A DNA stretch of 64,000 nt from Chryseobacterium sp. GVT01B. GTDB lineage: Bacteria > Bacteroidota > Bacteroidia > Flavobacteriales > Weeksellaceae. The position numbers and the translations under genes were made by a program. Below, piece after piece: positions 37,479 through 45,801 of this stretch (positions are counted from its first letter, which is position 1; the number at the start of each line of letters is the position of its first letter). The stretch covers positions 62,001 through 126,000 of the forward strand of contig NZ_JAHXYI010000007.1 in the NCBI RefSeq assembly GCF_019970045.1, written 5' to 3'. A model generated the notes under the pieces. The model was not told the DNA's origin, made no database searches, and was given only the letters and a program-made list of their open reading frames with translations.

Positions 37479-37794
37479 TGCTCGTAGAAAGTTGATTTTT
37501 TACAATTAGTCAGGACTATAGGACTTCGGTCTTACTGCCTTTGGCAGGAAAAAGGTTTGCAATGCAGTATTCCCGTTAGAAGGAATATAATGCACTCAAG
37601 CACTAAGATAAGTAATTTAATTGTAATCTCCAAACACATAAATTCTGATATTATTAGGTTTATAACAGGGGCAACATCAATTAGTTGCAATATATCTTTA
37701 CGAACATTACAATGACTCAATTAATGGGTACTGGTCCGCTTTCCGTTAGGTATGTAAATCTAATAATCATTATTGCTAGAGCTTTCTACGAGTG
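37479..37794 (+). ncRNA. Structured RNA upstream of the reverse transcriptase (DRT/retron-type ncRNA)
   Basis: The ends pair: CTCGTAGAAAG (37481-37491) with CTTTCTACGAG (37782-37792), perfect over 11 bp and extendable to 13-15 with wobbles. Inside: a UUCG-tetraloop hairpin (37520-37533), CTGCC/GGCAG hairpin (37535-37547), TGCA-TATTCC paired with GGAATA-TGCA (37563-37594), ATTGTAAT (37620-37627) paired with ATTACAAT (37706-37713) and within it GCAAC/GTTGC (37671-37688). No ORF. The stem ends 8 nt before the RT start codon. Position and architecture fit template RNAs of defence reverse transcriptases. Confidence 0.72.
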
Positions 37795-37799
37795 TTTTT

Positions 37800-39410
37800 A
37801 TGAGAATTGAACAAGAAAAGCCTATTTGGATGCAAAGTAAAGGATATTTACATATATCCAAAAGTTTACAGATTTCCAGTAATTGGAGAATCTACAAATC
37901 AAAAATCGAAAATCCTAAGTTTATTGCTAAGTATGCTTTTTATCCTCTAATGCACTCAATTATCAAAGAGAGAAAATATAAAAAGGTAGATAAAAATAAA
38001 TACAACAATAAATCTAATAGATGTCATAATCTAAAGAAACTAGATGGAAGTTTTGAAAAAACGGCTAAAAAAAGACCTCTTCATTACGCAAGTCATTTTG
38101 ATGCTTTAATTTATGGATATTATGCTTCAAAATTAAATGAATTGTATGAAAAAGAACTGATTAAGGATTCTTCTTTAAATGAATCTGTTAATGCTTACCG
38201 AAAGATCCTTTTAGAAGATACCGGAAAAGGTAAAAGTACAATTCATTTTGCAAAAGAAGTTTTTGACCAGATAAAAGAAAGAAGTTTAGAGAGTTCCGAA
38301 GTAAGTGTGTTAACATTTGATATCAAAGGTTTTTTTTCTAGTTTAGATCATGAACTTTTGGAAAAAAAATGGGCGACATTAATAGGCGAAAAAGAGCTTC
38401 CCAATGACCATAAGAATGTTTTTAAATCTTGTACAGATTTTCGTTATATTTTAAAAGATGATTTAAGAATCAATACTAAAAAGAATGGCAAACGTTCAGG
38501 ATTTGATGAAAAAAAACTTGCAAAAATAAGAAGAGAAAAAGGGTTTAAATGTTTTTTTGAATCTAATATTGACTTTAGGAATGCTGTAAAAACAGGAAAA
38601 TTAAGAATATATAAAAATCCTTTCTTTCAACCAAGAGGAGATAGTAAAGTGCAGGTTGGAATTCCACAGGGACTTCCAATAAGCGCTGTCTTAGCCAATC
38701 TATATCTCTTAGATTTTGATAAAAGAATTGTTGATTATATAGTAAAAGAACATAAAGGTTTCTATAGAAGGTATTCAGATGATATAATTGTTGTTTGTAA
38801 CAGTAGTGATGTTGAAAATATAAAAATATTTGTTGAAAAATTAATTCTTGAAAGTAATCTTGAGATAAGTAGTTCTAAAACGGAGCAATTTACTTTTAGA
38901 CAAGAAATCTATAATGATGCAGGTGATAAAAGATTAACATCTATAAAAATTATGGGTTTCGAGGAAAAAATAGGTAGTCCTTTAATTTATTTAGGATTTG
39001 AATTTAGAGGGTATAGTGTCTGTATAAAATCAACAAATTTGGCTAAATTTTATCGCAGATTAATTTCAATTGTAAAAAGAAGAGCCGGACGAGCAAAAAA
39101 TAATAAAACCCCTTATATCAAAATTGCGATTTTTAAAAATCAGGTAAAAAAATTGTATAAGAAACCTTTACGGGATTTAGACGGGGAAGATAATGAATTA
39201 AAACAATCTTTCAGAAATAAAGTGTTTCTTGTTGAAAATAATAAGGGAGAATTTTCTTCAATAGTAAAGTCTTCCAATTATCAAAATAAATCAAATTATA
39301 TCAGTTATTTAAATAGATGCAAGAAAATCTTTGGAGATGATATTTTTGTTAGGCAACTGAGAAAGAAAGATCATATTCTTAATTCTGCAATAAAGAAACA
39401 TTTGAGTTGA
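37800..39410 (+). CDS. Reverse transcriptase of the DRT/UG (defence-associated) kind
   Basis: 536 residues from the ATG at 37800. The open frame starts at 37773, but that part overlaps the ncRNA closing stem. RT blocks: FDIKGFFSSLDHELL with catalytic Asp at about 174, GIPQGLPISAVLANLYLLDFD at about 287, FYRRYSDDIIVV with YSDD at about 325-328, then LGFEFRG. A C-terminal extension of about 130 residues is basic and helical. No maturase, HNH or retron VTG motif. Defence RTs with an upstream structured RNA make cDNA on infection; which DRT class this is I cannot say by eye. Confidence 0.82.
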   Translation: MRIEQEKPIWMQSKGYLHISKSLQISSNWRIYKSKIENPKFIAKYAFYPLMHSIIKERKYKKVDKNKYNNKSNRCHNLKKLDGSFEKTAKKRPLHYASHFDALIYGYYASKLNELYEKELIKDSSLNESVNAYRKILLEDTGKGKSTIHFAKEVFDQIKERSLESSEVSVLTFDIKGFFSSLDHELLEKKWATLIGEKELPNDHKNVFKSCTDFRYILKDDLRINTKKNGKRSGFDEKKLAKIRREKGFKCFFESNIDFRNAVKTGKLRIYKNPFFQPRGDSKVQVGIPQGLPISAVLANLYLLDFDKRIVDYIVKEHKGFYRRYSDDIIVVCNSSDVENIKIFVEKLILESNLEISSSKTEQFTFRQEIYNDAGDKRLTSIKIMGFEEKIGSPLIYLGFEFRGYSVCIKSTNLAKFYRRLISIVKRRAGRAKNNKTPYIKIAIFKNQVKKLYKKPLRDLDGEDNELKQSFRNKVFLVENNKGEFSSIVKSSNYQNKSNYISYLNRCKKIFGDDIFVRQLRKKDHILNSAIKKHLS

Positions 39411-39513
39411 GGATATTTAAAAAAGGTTGATGTGAATTCTTATTTCTTGATAATGTTCCTCCATTTGCTGAACTTACATAATCAGTAAACCTAATTTAGG
39501 CATAATATGACAG

Positions 39514-39536
39514 AGCGATCAATTGGTCGCTTTTTT
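39514..39536 (+). terminator. Terminator after the reverse transcriptase
   Basis: AGCGATC / GGTCGCT stem (one U-G pair), AATT loop, then six T. Confidence 0.75.
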
Positions 39537-39669
39537 CAATGTGTTTTTTTATTGCTGAAAATCAATGCTTTCTGTTTTTGGTATCAAATGACTCCATGAA
39601 ATAATCCATGCATTTAATGTTACTGCAGTTAATTAAAATAAAAATTGTTTAACAAATAAAATTAAAGCA

Positions 39670-39927
39670 ATGGATAAAAAATTAGTAATGTATGTATTCA
39701 AACAAAATCGAAAGTTAAAAAAAGAAATTAAACAGCTGAGAAATCTTATCAATGAAAAATGTAATTTTAAGGAATTATTGACAGTGAAAGAAGCCTGTGA
39801 GCATTTTGGGTTTAGTGAAAAAACTTTTTATCGATACAGAGCCATGGGGTTAAAAGTAGTTCAGAAAGGTCGTAATTCAAAAATATACGTTAGAGTAATT
39901 GATGTTGAAAAATTCTTAAATAAATAA
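39670..39927 (+). CDS. Helix-turn-helix (HTH_17/excisionase-like) protein
   Basis: 85 residues: a basic coiled N terminus, then LLTVKEACEHFGFSEKTFYRYRAMGLKVVQKG and a short wing ending VIDVEKFLNK, typical of the MerR-like HTH_17 group used by Bacteroidota mobile elements. Only 3 bp before the Rep-like gene. Likely a regulator of replication or excision. Confidence 0.82.
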   Translation: MDKKLVMYVFKQNRKLKKEIKQLRNLINEKCNFKELLTVKEACEHFGFSEKTFYRYRAMGLKVVQKGRNSKIYVRVIDVEKFLNK

Positions 39928-39930
39928 AAA

Positions 39931-41013
39931 ATGGTTGATAGAATAAAATTTGTTGTAGATAATGCAGATTTAAGTGATGAAATTCTTAATGAAAAATTCT
40001 TTAAAAGCAGACCTAATAAAGAAGGTACAATAGTTTATACTTATAAAAATAATCACATTGAAGAAGATATTAATGAAGATGAAACGGATGATGATAAAGT
40101 AATTTTGAAAAGCAGATATAGCAAATATTTGTATGTTCAGTATGTTCAATATAAAATATCAAAAAGGTTACCTAACGTTGACTATAATGTAAAAAACAAA
40201 TTAATTATTCATAGAAATATCAGGAAAGATTGGTTTGGAAATGGAAGACTCGCTGATTTGGGGTACAAATCGTTTGTGAAGAAGATTAATAGTTATGCTG
40301 AAGAATTTCAAATAGATAATAAACGCTTGTGGAATGCTAGAGTGACCAAAATAGAACTAGGAGTAACTTTGAGATTACCAATTAAAATGAATGGAATTTT
40401 AAGTTGTTTCAATAGTTTTAGTGGACTAACAGAAAAGAATATCTACGGAAAGGATGGGGTGAGCTTTATTGGTAATAATTTTTCAGTTTCATTTTATGAC
40501 AAAATAGAGAAAATGGATAAAAATAATGAGCTTTTCATTAAGTCAAAGAATAAGAGGAAACTGAAAGATAAAGTAACAAAGAACAATTATTTTTTACGTT
40601 TTGAACTTAAGGTGGAAAAAGTGAGTGGTTTTTACAATAAAAATTTCGATGATAAAATTAATCATTTATCTAAAATCAGAGATAATTGGAACTATCTGCT
40701 TTACTCAGTAGGAAATTTATACCAACAAATAAAATATATTGATGTTGTATCTCCAGAAGTTATGGATCTGATTAAAGGCGAAGAAAAAAAGCCGATGGAT
40801 AATTTATTGAAATTTCAAGGAATTAAAAGTATTACACCAGACGTTTTTTTTGAGGAATTGTTACCTCAGATGAAGAAAGAAAAGCAATCAAAATTTAAAA
40901 AGGAATACAGAGAATTTTATAATGATTATGAGCGAAAATTCAGACATGGTTTCAAGGAAGAATTTCGAGCTAAATTAGACGAGAAAATTGACTCATTACT
41001 CAGAAGCTCTTAG
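39931..41013 (+). CDS. Putative replication initiation protein (phage/plasmid Rep-like)
   Basis: 360 residues, cytosolic, basic. Segments RVTKIELGVTLRLPI, GNNFSVSFYDKIEKM and YFLRFELKVEKVSG resemble the strand pattern of Rep proteins of small plasmids and filamentous phages (gene II/X type). The coupling with an HTH gene is the usual arrangement for such Rep genes. I do not see a clear HUH motif, so the assignment is by overall look and context. Confidence 0.5.
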   Translation: MVDRIKFVVDNADLSDEILNEKFFKSRPNKEGTIVYTYKNNHIEEDINEDETDDDKVILKSRYSKYLYVQYVQYKISKRLPNVDYNVKNKLIIHRNIRKDWFGNGRLADLGYKSFVKKINSYAEEFQIDNKRLWNARVTKIELGVTLRLPIKMNGILSCFNSFSGLTEKNIYGKDGVSFIGNNFSVSFYDKIEKMDKNNELFIKSKNKRKLKDKVTKNNYFLRFELKVEKVSGFYNKNFDDKINHLSKIRDNWNYLLYSVGNLYQQIKYIDVVSPEVMDLIKGEEKKPMDNLLKFQGIKSITPDVFFEELLPQMKKEKQSKFKKEYREFYNDYERKFRHGFKEEFRAKLDEKIDSLLRSS

Positions 41014-41657
41014 TATAAAGAGTAATATAATACTTAAATTAGGTATAAATATATTATATGGGTAAAGGGTATAAGGAAGCTAGGAAAGTTTCTTGTTAAA
41101 TCGAGTAAAATAATATTGGGCTATCGTGTAAAGAATAAGATAGGGAATCTACAATAGCTCATTAAGTAGTTTTTTTCAACCTGTATTCAAATTAATAACC
41201 ACGAGGAGGTTAATTAATAAGGCAAATTTCGATGTTCTTCTTTCAGTAATATATTTTCTTATTATGGTACTTAAAATAGAATTTTTGCCCTTAAAAATAA
41301 TTTTTAAAAATGTGATGAGTGGTTCTCTTTATAACATTTTTATTGAATCGTAATTTAAATACACAGTACTGCTTGATTGGAAAATTTTAAGATTGGTTTG
41401 CTCAATAATTAAAATATGATGTAAAATTTCATTTTCATATTTAAAAATATATTACGACATCTTTTGTCGCTTCCTTGTATTAGATTTGTAATTAGAAATA
41501 TAAACATTGAGAAATTAATTAAGGGTCCTAAATTATAAAGTTCTCTCTGGTAGTAATATTGATATTGGTTTTTAAAGCTTATGAAAATAAATTACTATAT
41601 TAAGTTCTTTCTACTCTTGCAAAATAATTTATAAATATAAACTAATAAATATAATTT
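41014..41657. other. 644-bp AT-rich non-coding stretch between Rep-like and SIR2 genes
   Basis: No convincing ORF on either strand. A hairpin with GGGCTAT (41118-41124) and ATAGCTC (41154-41160) followed by a T-run may end the rep transcript. TTAATAACC / GGTTAATTAA at about 41192-41217 forms a second hairpin, and CGACA/TGTCG (about 41456-41470) a third. Could hold the replication origin of the island or the SIR2 promoter. Confidence 0.4.
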
Positions 41658-43238
41658 ATGAAAACTCAATTTGAAACTGATTTAGAAAAACACTTGAAAA
41701 TATTTAACACTTCTCCCTACTTATTTATAGGCTCAGGTTTCTCAACTAGATATATAAAAACGGAAGGTTGGGGAAGTTTATTAGATAATGTTTCAAAAGA
41801 GATAAAATTATCTAAAAACTTTCATTACTACAAATCAAAAGCGGGAAATGATTTTCCTTTGGTCTCGACTTACATGGCAGCAGACCTGTTTGATAACTGG
41901 TGGAACTCTGATATTTTTGAAGAAAGTAGAATAGATTTTGAAAAACATTCTATTAATACGGAAAGTCCTTTCAAATTTGAAATCTGTAAATATTTATCAA
42001 AAAATAATTATGAAATAGATCCAGATTATGAAGAGGAATACAGGCTATTTAAGAAGATTAATATTGAGGGTATATTAACTACTAATTGGGACTTGCTTTT
42101 GGAAAAAACTTTTACTGATTTTAACGTTTTTATTGGGCAGGAAAAACTGATTTTTAATAACTCCTTTGATGTAGGAGAAATATATAAAATACATGGGTGT
42201 GTTAGTGAACCTAATAGTTTAGTAGTCTCAAAAAGTGATTATGATTTATTTCACGAAAAAAATCCGTACTTAGCAGCTAAATTATTAACTATTTTCATGG
42301 AGCACCCTATAATTTTTATTGGGTATAAAATTGGTGATGCTAATATTCACACTATCTTAGAATCTATAATTAATATATTAGATGAAGAAAATATAGATAA
42401 ACTTAAAGATAGATTAATTTTCTGTGAAAGAGATAATTCAATTACAGAAACGAGCATTACTGATGGTAATTACTTGATTGGTAATGGAAGAATAAATTTG
42501 CCTATAAAAAGAATAAGATATAAATCATTAAATGAACTTTACAGTGTTTTAGCTAATAATAATAGAAGACTTCCCCTGAAAATTTTAAGGCATATGAAGG
42601 AAATGGTTTATGATTTTGTAAAAAGCTCTAAGCCAAAAAGTAAGATTTATCTCGCAGATGATACAAATATCGATGATTTGGATTTAGAAAATGTAGAATT
42701 TGTATATGGTTTTGGCTTGAAAGATGCTCTAGCAAGTCGAGGTATAAAAGGTATTGATTCCAGAGATTTATTAATAGATTCTATTGAAGATGATTTAAAT
42801 TTTGATCCATTATCTGTTAGTAAGAATGCACTATCTGAAATGCAAGGAAAATATTTACCGTATTTTAAGTATTTAAGGAATGCCAATCTTTTAAACGATG
42901 AAGGATTAATTCCTGCGAATGATGAAACCAAAGAGCTTTCGCCTGACTTCATAAACTTAATAAATAATATAAAGGAAACTGATTTTTATCCCTCTAATAA
43001 TTATTTATTAAAAAAAGATTATGTTAATGATACATACAATTCTGTTTCCGAACTAATTGCTAATGAAATCGAAAGACATCAAATATTGTATATACCATTA
43101 TTAGAAATTAATAAAATTAACGTTGAAGAACTATACTCTTTTATTAAAGCAAAAAATTTAAAAAAAGAGGATTTAAATACATCTTTAAGAAAATTAATTT
43201 GTTTATACGACTATCTAAAATATAAGCTTCAGAGATAA
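41658..43238 (+). CDS. SIR2-domain protein, likely anti-phage NADase
   Basis: 526 residues. SIR2_2-type domain: FIGSGFST (25-30 nucleotide loop), GILTTNWDLLLE with Asn143, IYKIHGCVSE with His179, and FIGYKIGDANI (about 220-230). These Asn and His residues match the NAD-hydrolysing SIR2 proteins of defence systems (Thoeris ThsA, DSR, SIR2-HerA and others). The C-terminal half (about 300-526) is unrecognised and may be the sensor. It is alone: no HerA, pAgo or TIR partner nearby. Abortive infection by NAD depletion is the expected role (inference). Confidence 0.82.
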   Translation: MKTQFETDLEKHLKIFNTSPYLFIGSGFSTRYIKTEGWGSLLDNVSKEIKLSKNFHYYKSKAGNDFPLVSTYMAADLFDNWWNSDIFEESRIDFEKHSINTESPFKFEICKYLSKNNYEIDPDYEEEYRLFKKINIEGILTTNWDLLLEKTFTDFNVFIGQEKLIFNNSFDVGEIYKIHGCVSEPNSLVVSKSDYDLFHEKNPYLAAKLLTIFMEHPIIFIGYKIGDANIHTILESIINILDEENIDKLKDRLIFCERDNSITETSITDGNYLIGNGRINLPIKRIRYKSLNELYSVLANNNRRLPLKILRHMKEMVYDFVKSSKPKSKIYLADDTNIDDLDLENVEFVYGFGLKDALASRGIKGIDSRDLLIDSIEDDLNFDPLSVSKNALSEMQGKYLPYFKYLRNANLLNDEGLIPANDETKELSPDFINLINNIKETDFYPSNNYLLKKDYVNDTYNSVSELIANEIERHQILYIPLLEINKINVEELYSFIKAKNLKKEDLNTSLRKLICLYDYLKYKLQR

Positions 43239-43325
43239 GTTTTGTATTTTTTAAAAATTCTTAATAAATAGGTTATAATAGAGCCAAAAGAAGCTGGTTT
43301 ATTTGATAATTTTTTAAAAGCAAAT

Positions 43326-43360
43326 AAATCTTATTAATTGAATTCAAATTAATAAGATTT
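43326..43360. terminator. AT-rich terminator-like hairpin after the SIR2 gene
   Basis: Perfect 14-bp inverted repeat (AAATCTTATTAATT and its complement) with a 7-nt loop, 88 bp after the SIR2 stop. Confidence 0.55.
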
Positions 43361-43400
43361 ACAAAACCAAGGGAGGGACAAGACCTTCTTCTCCTATTGG

Positions 43401-43438
43401 GAATAGGGAGATGTTTTCTTGTTTCAATCTCCCTATTC
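43401..43438. repeat. 12-bp inverted repeat, second hairpin downstream of SIR2
   Basis: GAATAGGGAGAT and ATCTCCCTATTC with a 14-nt T-rich loop. Followed by TTTATTAATG. Could be a second terminator or part of a small RNA. Confidence 0.55.
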
Positions 43439-43831
43439 TTTATTAATGATTAGTATTCTAATCCCATAGGTAGGAAGTAATAAAAATACTACTTCGTAGC
43501 AAGAAATAAAGCTACTAGCTTTATAACTGCCCAAGTTAACGTTCTCACGAACCGTGAGGAAATTTTGACATCTAACTTCAATCGCATGGCTCAAAAAGTA
43601 TTAGTTAAAATTACCTCCCTTAGTATTTGTAGGTTTACAAATATAATATAAGAATTTTAGAAAATGAATGTTTAGATACTATATCAATTAATTTAATCAG
43701 CAAATTCAACGTAAATGTGAAGAAATATTGAATGTTAATCGAGAAGCTTTTGTTAATATTGAGGACGTATGCATATATCTTTTGATTAAAAGCTCCTTAA
43801 AAAAACAAATTATACAATTATTAAAAATAAT

Positions 43832-43850
43832 TTTTCCCCTATACTTTCCC
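43832..43850 (+). repeat. Paired TTTCCCC motif, right copy (candidate integrase arm sites)
   Basis: TTTCCCCTATACTTTCCCC, same orientation and same 12-bp phasing as 32793-32811, 56 bp before attR. Confidence 0.5.
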
Positions 43851-43905
43851 CTTTTTAAATACAATTGCTTGAAATTCCCATAAATAAAGGAAAAAATAAA
43901 AAATA

Positions 43906-43926
43906 TTCGAGCCCAGGTGGGACCAC
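43906..43926 (+). repeat. attR: 21-bp direct repeat of the tRNA 3' end
   Basis: Exact copy of 32658-32678, preceded by AT-rich sequence and without the 5' part of a tRNA. Marks the right border of the island. Confidence 0.9.
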
Positions 43927-43934
43927 AATAAATC

Positions 43935-43964
43935 AAGCACTTACAGAAATGTGGGTGCTTTTTT
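43935..43964 (+). terminator. Original terminator of the tRNA gene, now separated by the island
   Basis: 11-bp stem starting AAGCAC and ending GTGCTT, with a GAAA tetraloop and two U-G pairs, followed by six T. It starts 9 bp after attR, where the terminator of the uninterrupted tRNA gene would be. Confidence 0.75.
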
Positions 43965-44013
43965 ATTTCCTTTTAAAGGTAAATGAATATTTTTGTAGAG
44001 TATAGAAAAATTA

Positions 44014-45729
44014 ATGAAACAGATATTTTTACTTTTATTTACCTTCCTTTACAGTCTATTTTTTACTCAAAACAAAATTGATAGTTTAAGACTATGGAAT
44101 TATGAAGAGTTAAAAAATAAATTTACCATTTATGATGAAGATAACAAGAGATTAGAAGCTAGAGCTGTTTCTCAATACTATTTAACAAAAGCAAAAAAGG
44201 AAAAAAATATTCTTGAAATTGCAGAAGGTTATAATCTTATGCATTTAACTGAAGATTTCCCATTGGCGTTAAAATATATTGATAGTCTGGCCATGATTAC
44301 AAAAAATGTAAAAGGAGATATATACCCTGCCAGAACATTTATCATAAAAGGAAACCTATATTATAAGTATGGTAACTTAAAAGCTGCCCTTGATAATTAT
44401 ATTTTAGGTTTAGAGTATTCAAAAAAGCAAAAAAATGTAAAGCAGATAGCTTATGCAAATATGAATATTGCCTATTTGAATAGTTATATGGGAAGAAATA
44501 AAGAAGCTGCAAAAATTTTTAGATATCATTTATTGAACTCCCAAAATATAACAGATGAATATCAGCATGATCAAATGCGGGTAAGTCTTGTCTACTGCTA
44601 TATTAAAATAAATAAAATTGATTCTGCCGGTTTTTTTATTCAGGAAGGTCTCAATTCTCCTTTTGTGCGAAAGAATAAATATAATATGAATCAATATTTA
44701 TATTTATCCGGTCAGCTCAATCTTGCAACTAAAAACTATCAGACAGCTATTGCTGAACTAACAAAGGCATATGCTTACTTTTCAAGTATTAATGATAACA
44801 ATCAAAATTATGTATTATATAGCCTTGGAAAATGTTATAATGAATTAAATAATAAGCAAGAGGCGATAAAATATTTCACTGAAATAGATTCCAATATCAA
44901 AAAAACAGAGATTACCTTTCCGGAATTGACAGATATATATACTTTTCTAATAGATTATTATAGAGAAAGTGGCGATAAGGAAAAACAACTCTATTATATT
45001 GACCGTTTTCTAAAAGTTGACAAAAAACTAGATGAACAATTTCGATATTTATCAACAGAGTTGCACCAAAAATATGATACCCCCAATCTTCTGCAGGAAA
45101 AAGAAGATATAATAAAGGAATTAAAAAATAAAAAAACATTTTTGTATGTTTCCGTTAGTGTCTTAACATTAATATTATTTTTTCTTACTTATTTTTATTA
45201 TAAATCTAAAAAAGGCGAAAAAAAACATCAAAAAATTGCTCAGGATTTAATTCATTTAATTGAAAAAAGAAGTCCAGAAACAATTCAACATCAAAACGGA
45301 AAACAAATAGAAATATATCAGCCGGTAAAAGTTGAAAGCGGCAGCAAAACAAATAAAGCTCTTCCCGAAGAGGTTGTTCAATCTATTTTAAAGGATTTGG
45401 ATACTTTTGAAAACAAGCTTCATTTTTTAAAAAATGGTATTACATTAACAAGTCTGGCAAAAAATATAAAAACCAATACTGGCTATCTGTCAGAAATCAT
45501 CAACAATCATAAAGGTAAAAATTTCACAACTTATCTTAATGATTTACGTATTGATTATGCGTTAGATCAACTTGTAAAAGATAAAAAATTTCGTTCCTAT
45601 AAATTACCGGTTATTGCTGAAGAAATAGGTTATAATAACGTACAGGCATTTTCGATTGCGTTTAAGAAAAAAACAGGAACTACTCCATCTATTTATATTA
45701 AAGAGATTGAGAAATCAATTTCACATTAA
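44014..45729 (+). CDS. TPR membrane protein with AraC-type HTH domain
   Basis: 571 residues. Signal sequence (MKQIFLLLFTFLYSLFFTQ), periplasmic tetratricopeptide repeats (about 60-330, for example KGNLYYKYGNLKAALDNYILG), one transmembrane helix (about 374-393), a linker and a C-terminal AraC helix pair (LTSLAKNIKTNTGYLSEIIN and LPVIAEEIGYNNVQAFSIAFKK). This is a one-component transmembrane regulator typical of Flavobacteriia. Targets and signal unknown. Confidence 0.88.
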   Translation: MKQIFLLLFTFLYSLFFTQNKIDSLRLWNYEELKNKFTIYDEDNKRLEARAVSQYYLTKAKKEKNILEIAEGYNLMHLTEDFPLALKYIDSLAMITKNVKGDIYPARTFIIKGNLYYKYGNLKAALDNYILGLEYSKKQKNVKQIAYANMNIAYLNSYMGRNKEAAKIFRYHLLNSQNITDEYQHDQMRVSLVYCYIKINKIDSAGFFIQEGLNSPFVRKNKYNMNQYLYLSGQLNLATKNYQTAIAELTKAYAYFSSINDNNQNYVLYSLGKCYNELNNKQEAIKYFTEIDSNIKKTEITFPELTDIYTFLIDYYRESGDKEKQLYYIDRFLKVDKKLDEQFRYLSTELHQKYDTPNLLQEKEDIIKELKNKKTFLYVSVSVLTLILFFLTYFYYKSKKGEKKHQKIAQDLIHLIEKRSPETIQHQNGKQIEIYQPVKVESGSKTNKALPEEVVQSILKDLDTFENKLHFLKNGITLTSLAKNIKTNTGYLSEIINNHKGKNFTTYLNDLRIDYALDQLVKDKKFRSYKLPVIAEEIGYNNVQAFSIAFKKKTGTTPSIYIKEIEKSISH

Positions 45730-45801
45730 AATAAAACACATATAGTTTTAGTATAGAACGTATTTTCTGCATAATTCAAATAATTTTTATTTATCAAAGA
45801 T

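Larger units (their letters stand above)
43239..43905. other. 667-bp non-coding right end of the island with several hairpins
   Basis: No ORF seen. Hairpins: 14-bp AT-rich stem 43326-43339/43347-43360; 12-bp stem GAATAGGGAGAT (43401-43412) with ATCTCCCTATTC (43427-43438); AAAGCTA/TAGCTTT (43508-43522); CTCACG/CGTGAG (43544-43558). Then the paired TTTCCCC motif at 43832-43850 and attR. Confidence 0.5.
32658..43926. mobile_element. tRNA-integrated genomic island, about 11.2 kb, with direct att repeats
   Basis: The stretch from the tRNA T loop to one base past the discriminator (32658-32678) recurs exactly at 43906-43926; the flanking bases differ at both ends. A tyrosine integrase lies just inside the left end, reading away from the tRNA. 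The interior is more AT-rich than the flanks. Genes: integrase, TM2 protein, secreted protein, tandem-repeat/WYL-like protein, ncRNA plus reverse transcriptase, HTH protein, Rep-like protein, SIR2 protein. No relaxase, coupling protein, T4SS or virion gene is seen. Confidence 0.88.

Noticed and set aside
37773..37799. Longer RT with start at 37773
   Set aside because: It would overlap the ncRNA closing stem at 37782-37792; the next ATG gives a sensible start.
37479..39410. Classical retron (msr-msd with retron RT)
   Set aside because: The paired ends look like retron a1/a2, but the RT is about 536 residues, has YSDD, and shows no retron VTG motif. A DRT-type reading fits better; it is not fully excluded.
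37800..39410. Group II intron-encoded RT
   Set aside because: No maturase or HNH domain, and no domain V-like hairpin or intron boundaries seen around the gene.
43326..43558. CRISPR array
   Set aside because: The hairpins differ in sequence and spacing; no repeated unit with spacers, and no cas genes.
32679..43905. Prophage or integrative conjugative element
   Set aside because: No capsid, tail, terminase, Zot, relaxase, coupling protein or T4SS genes are present.
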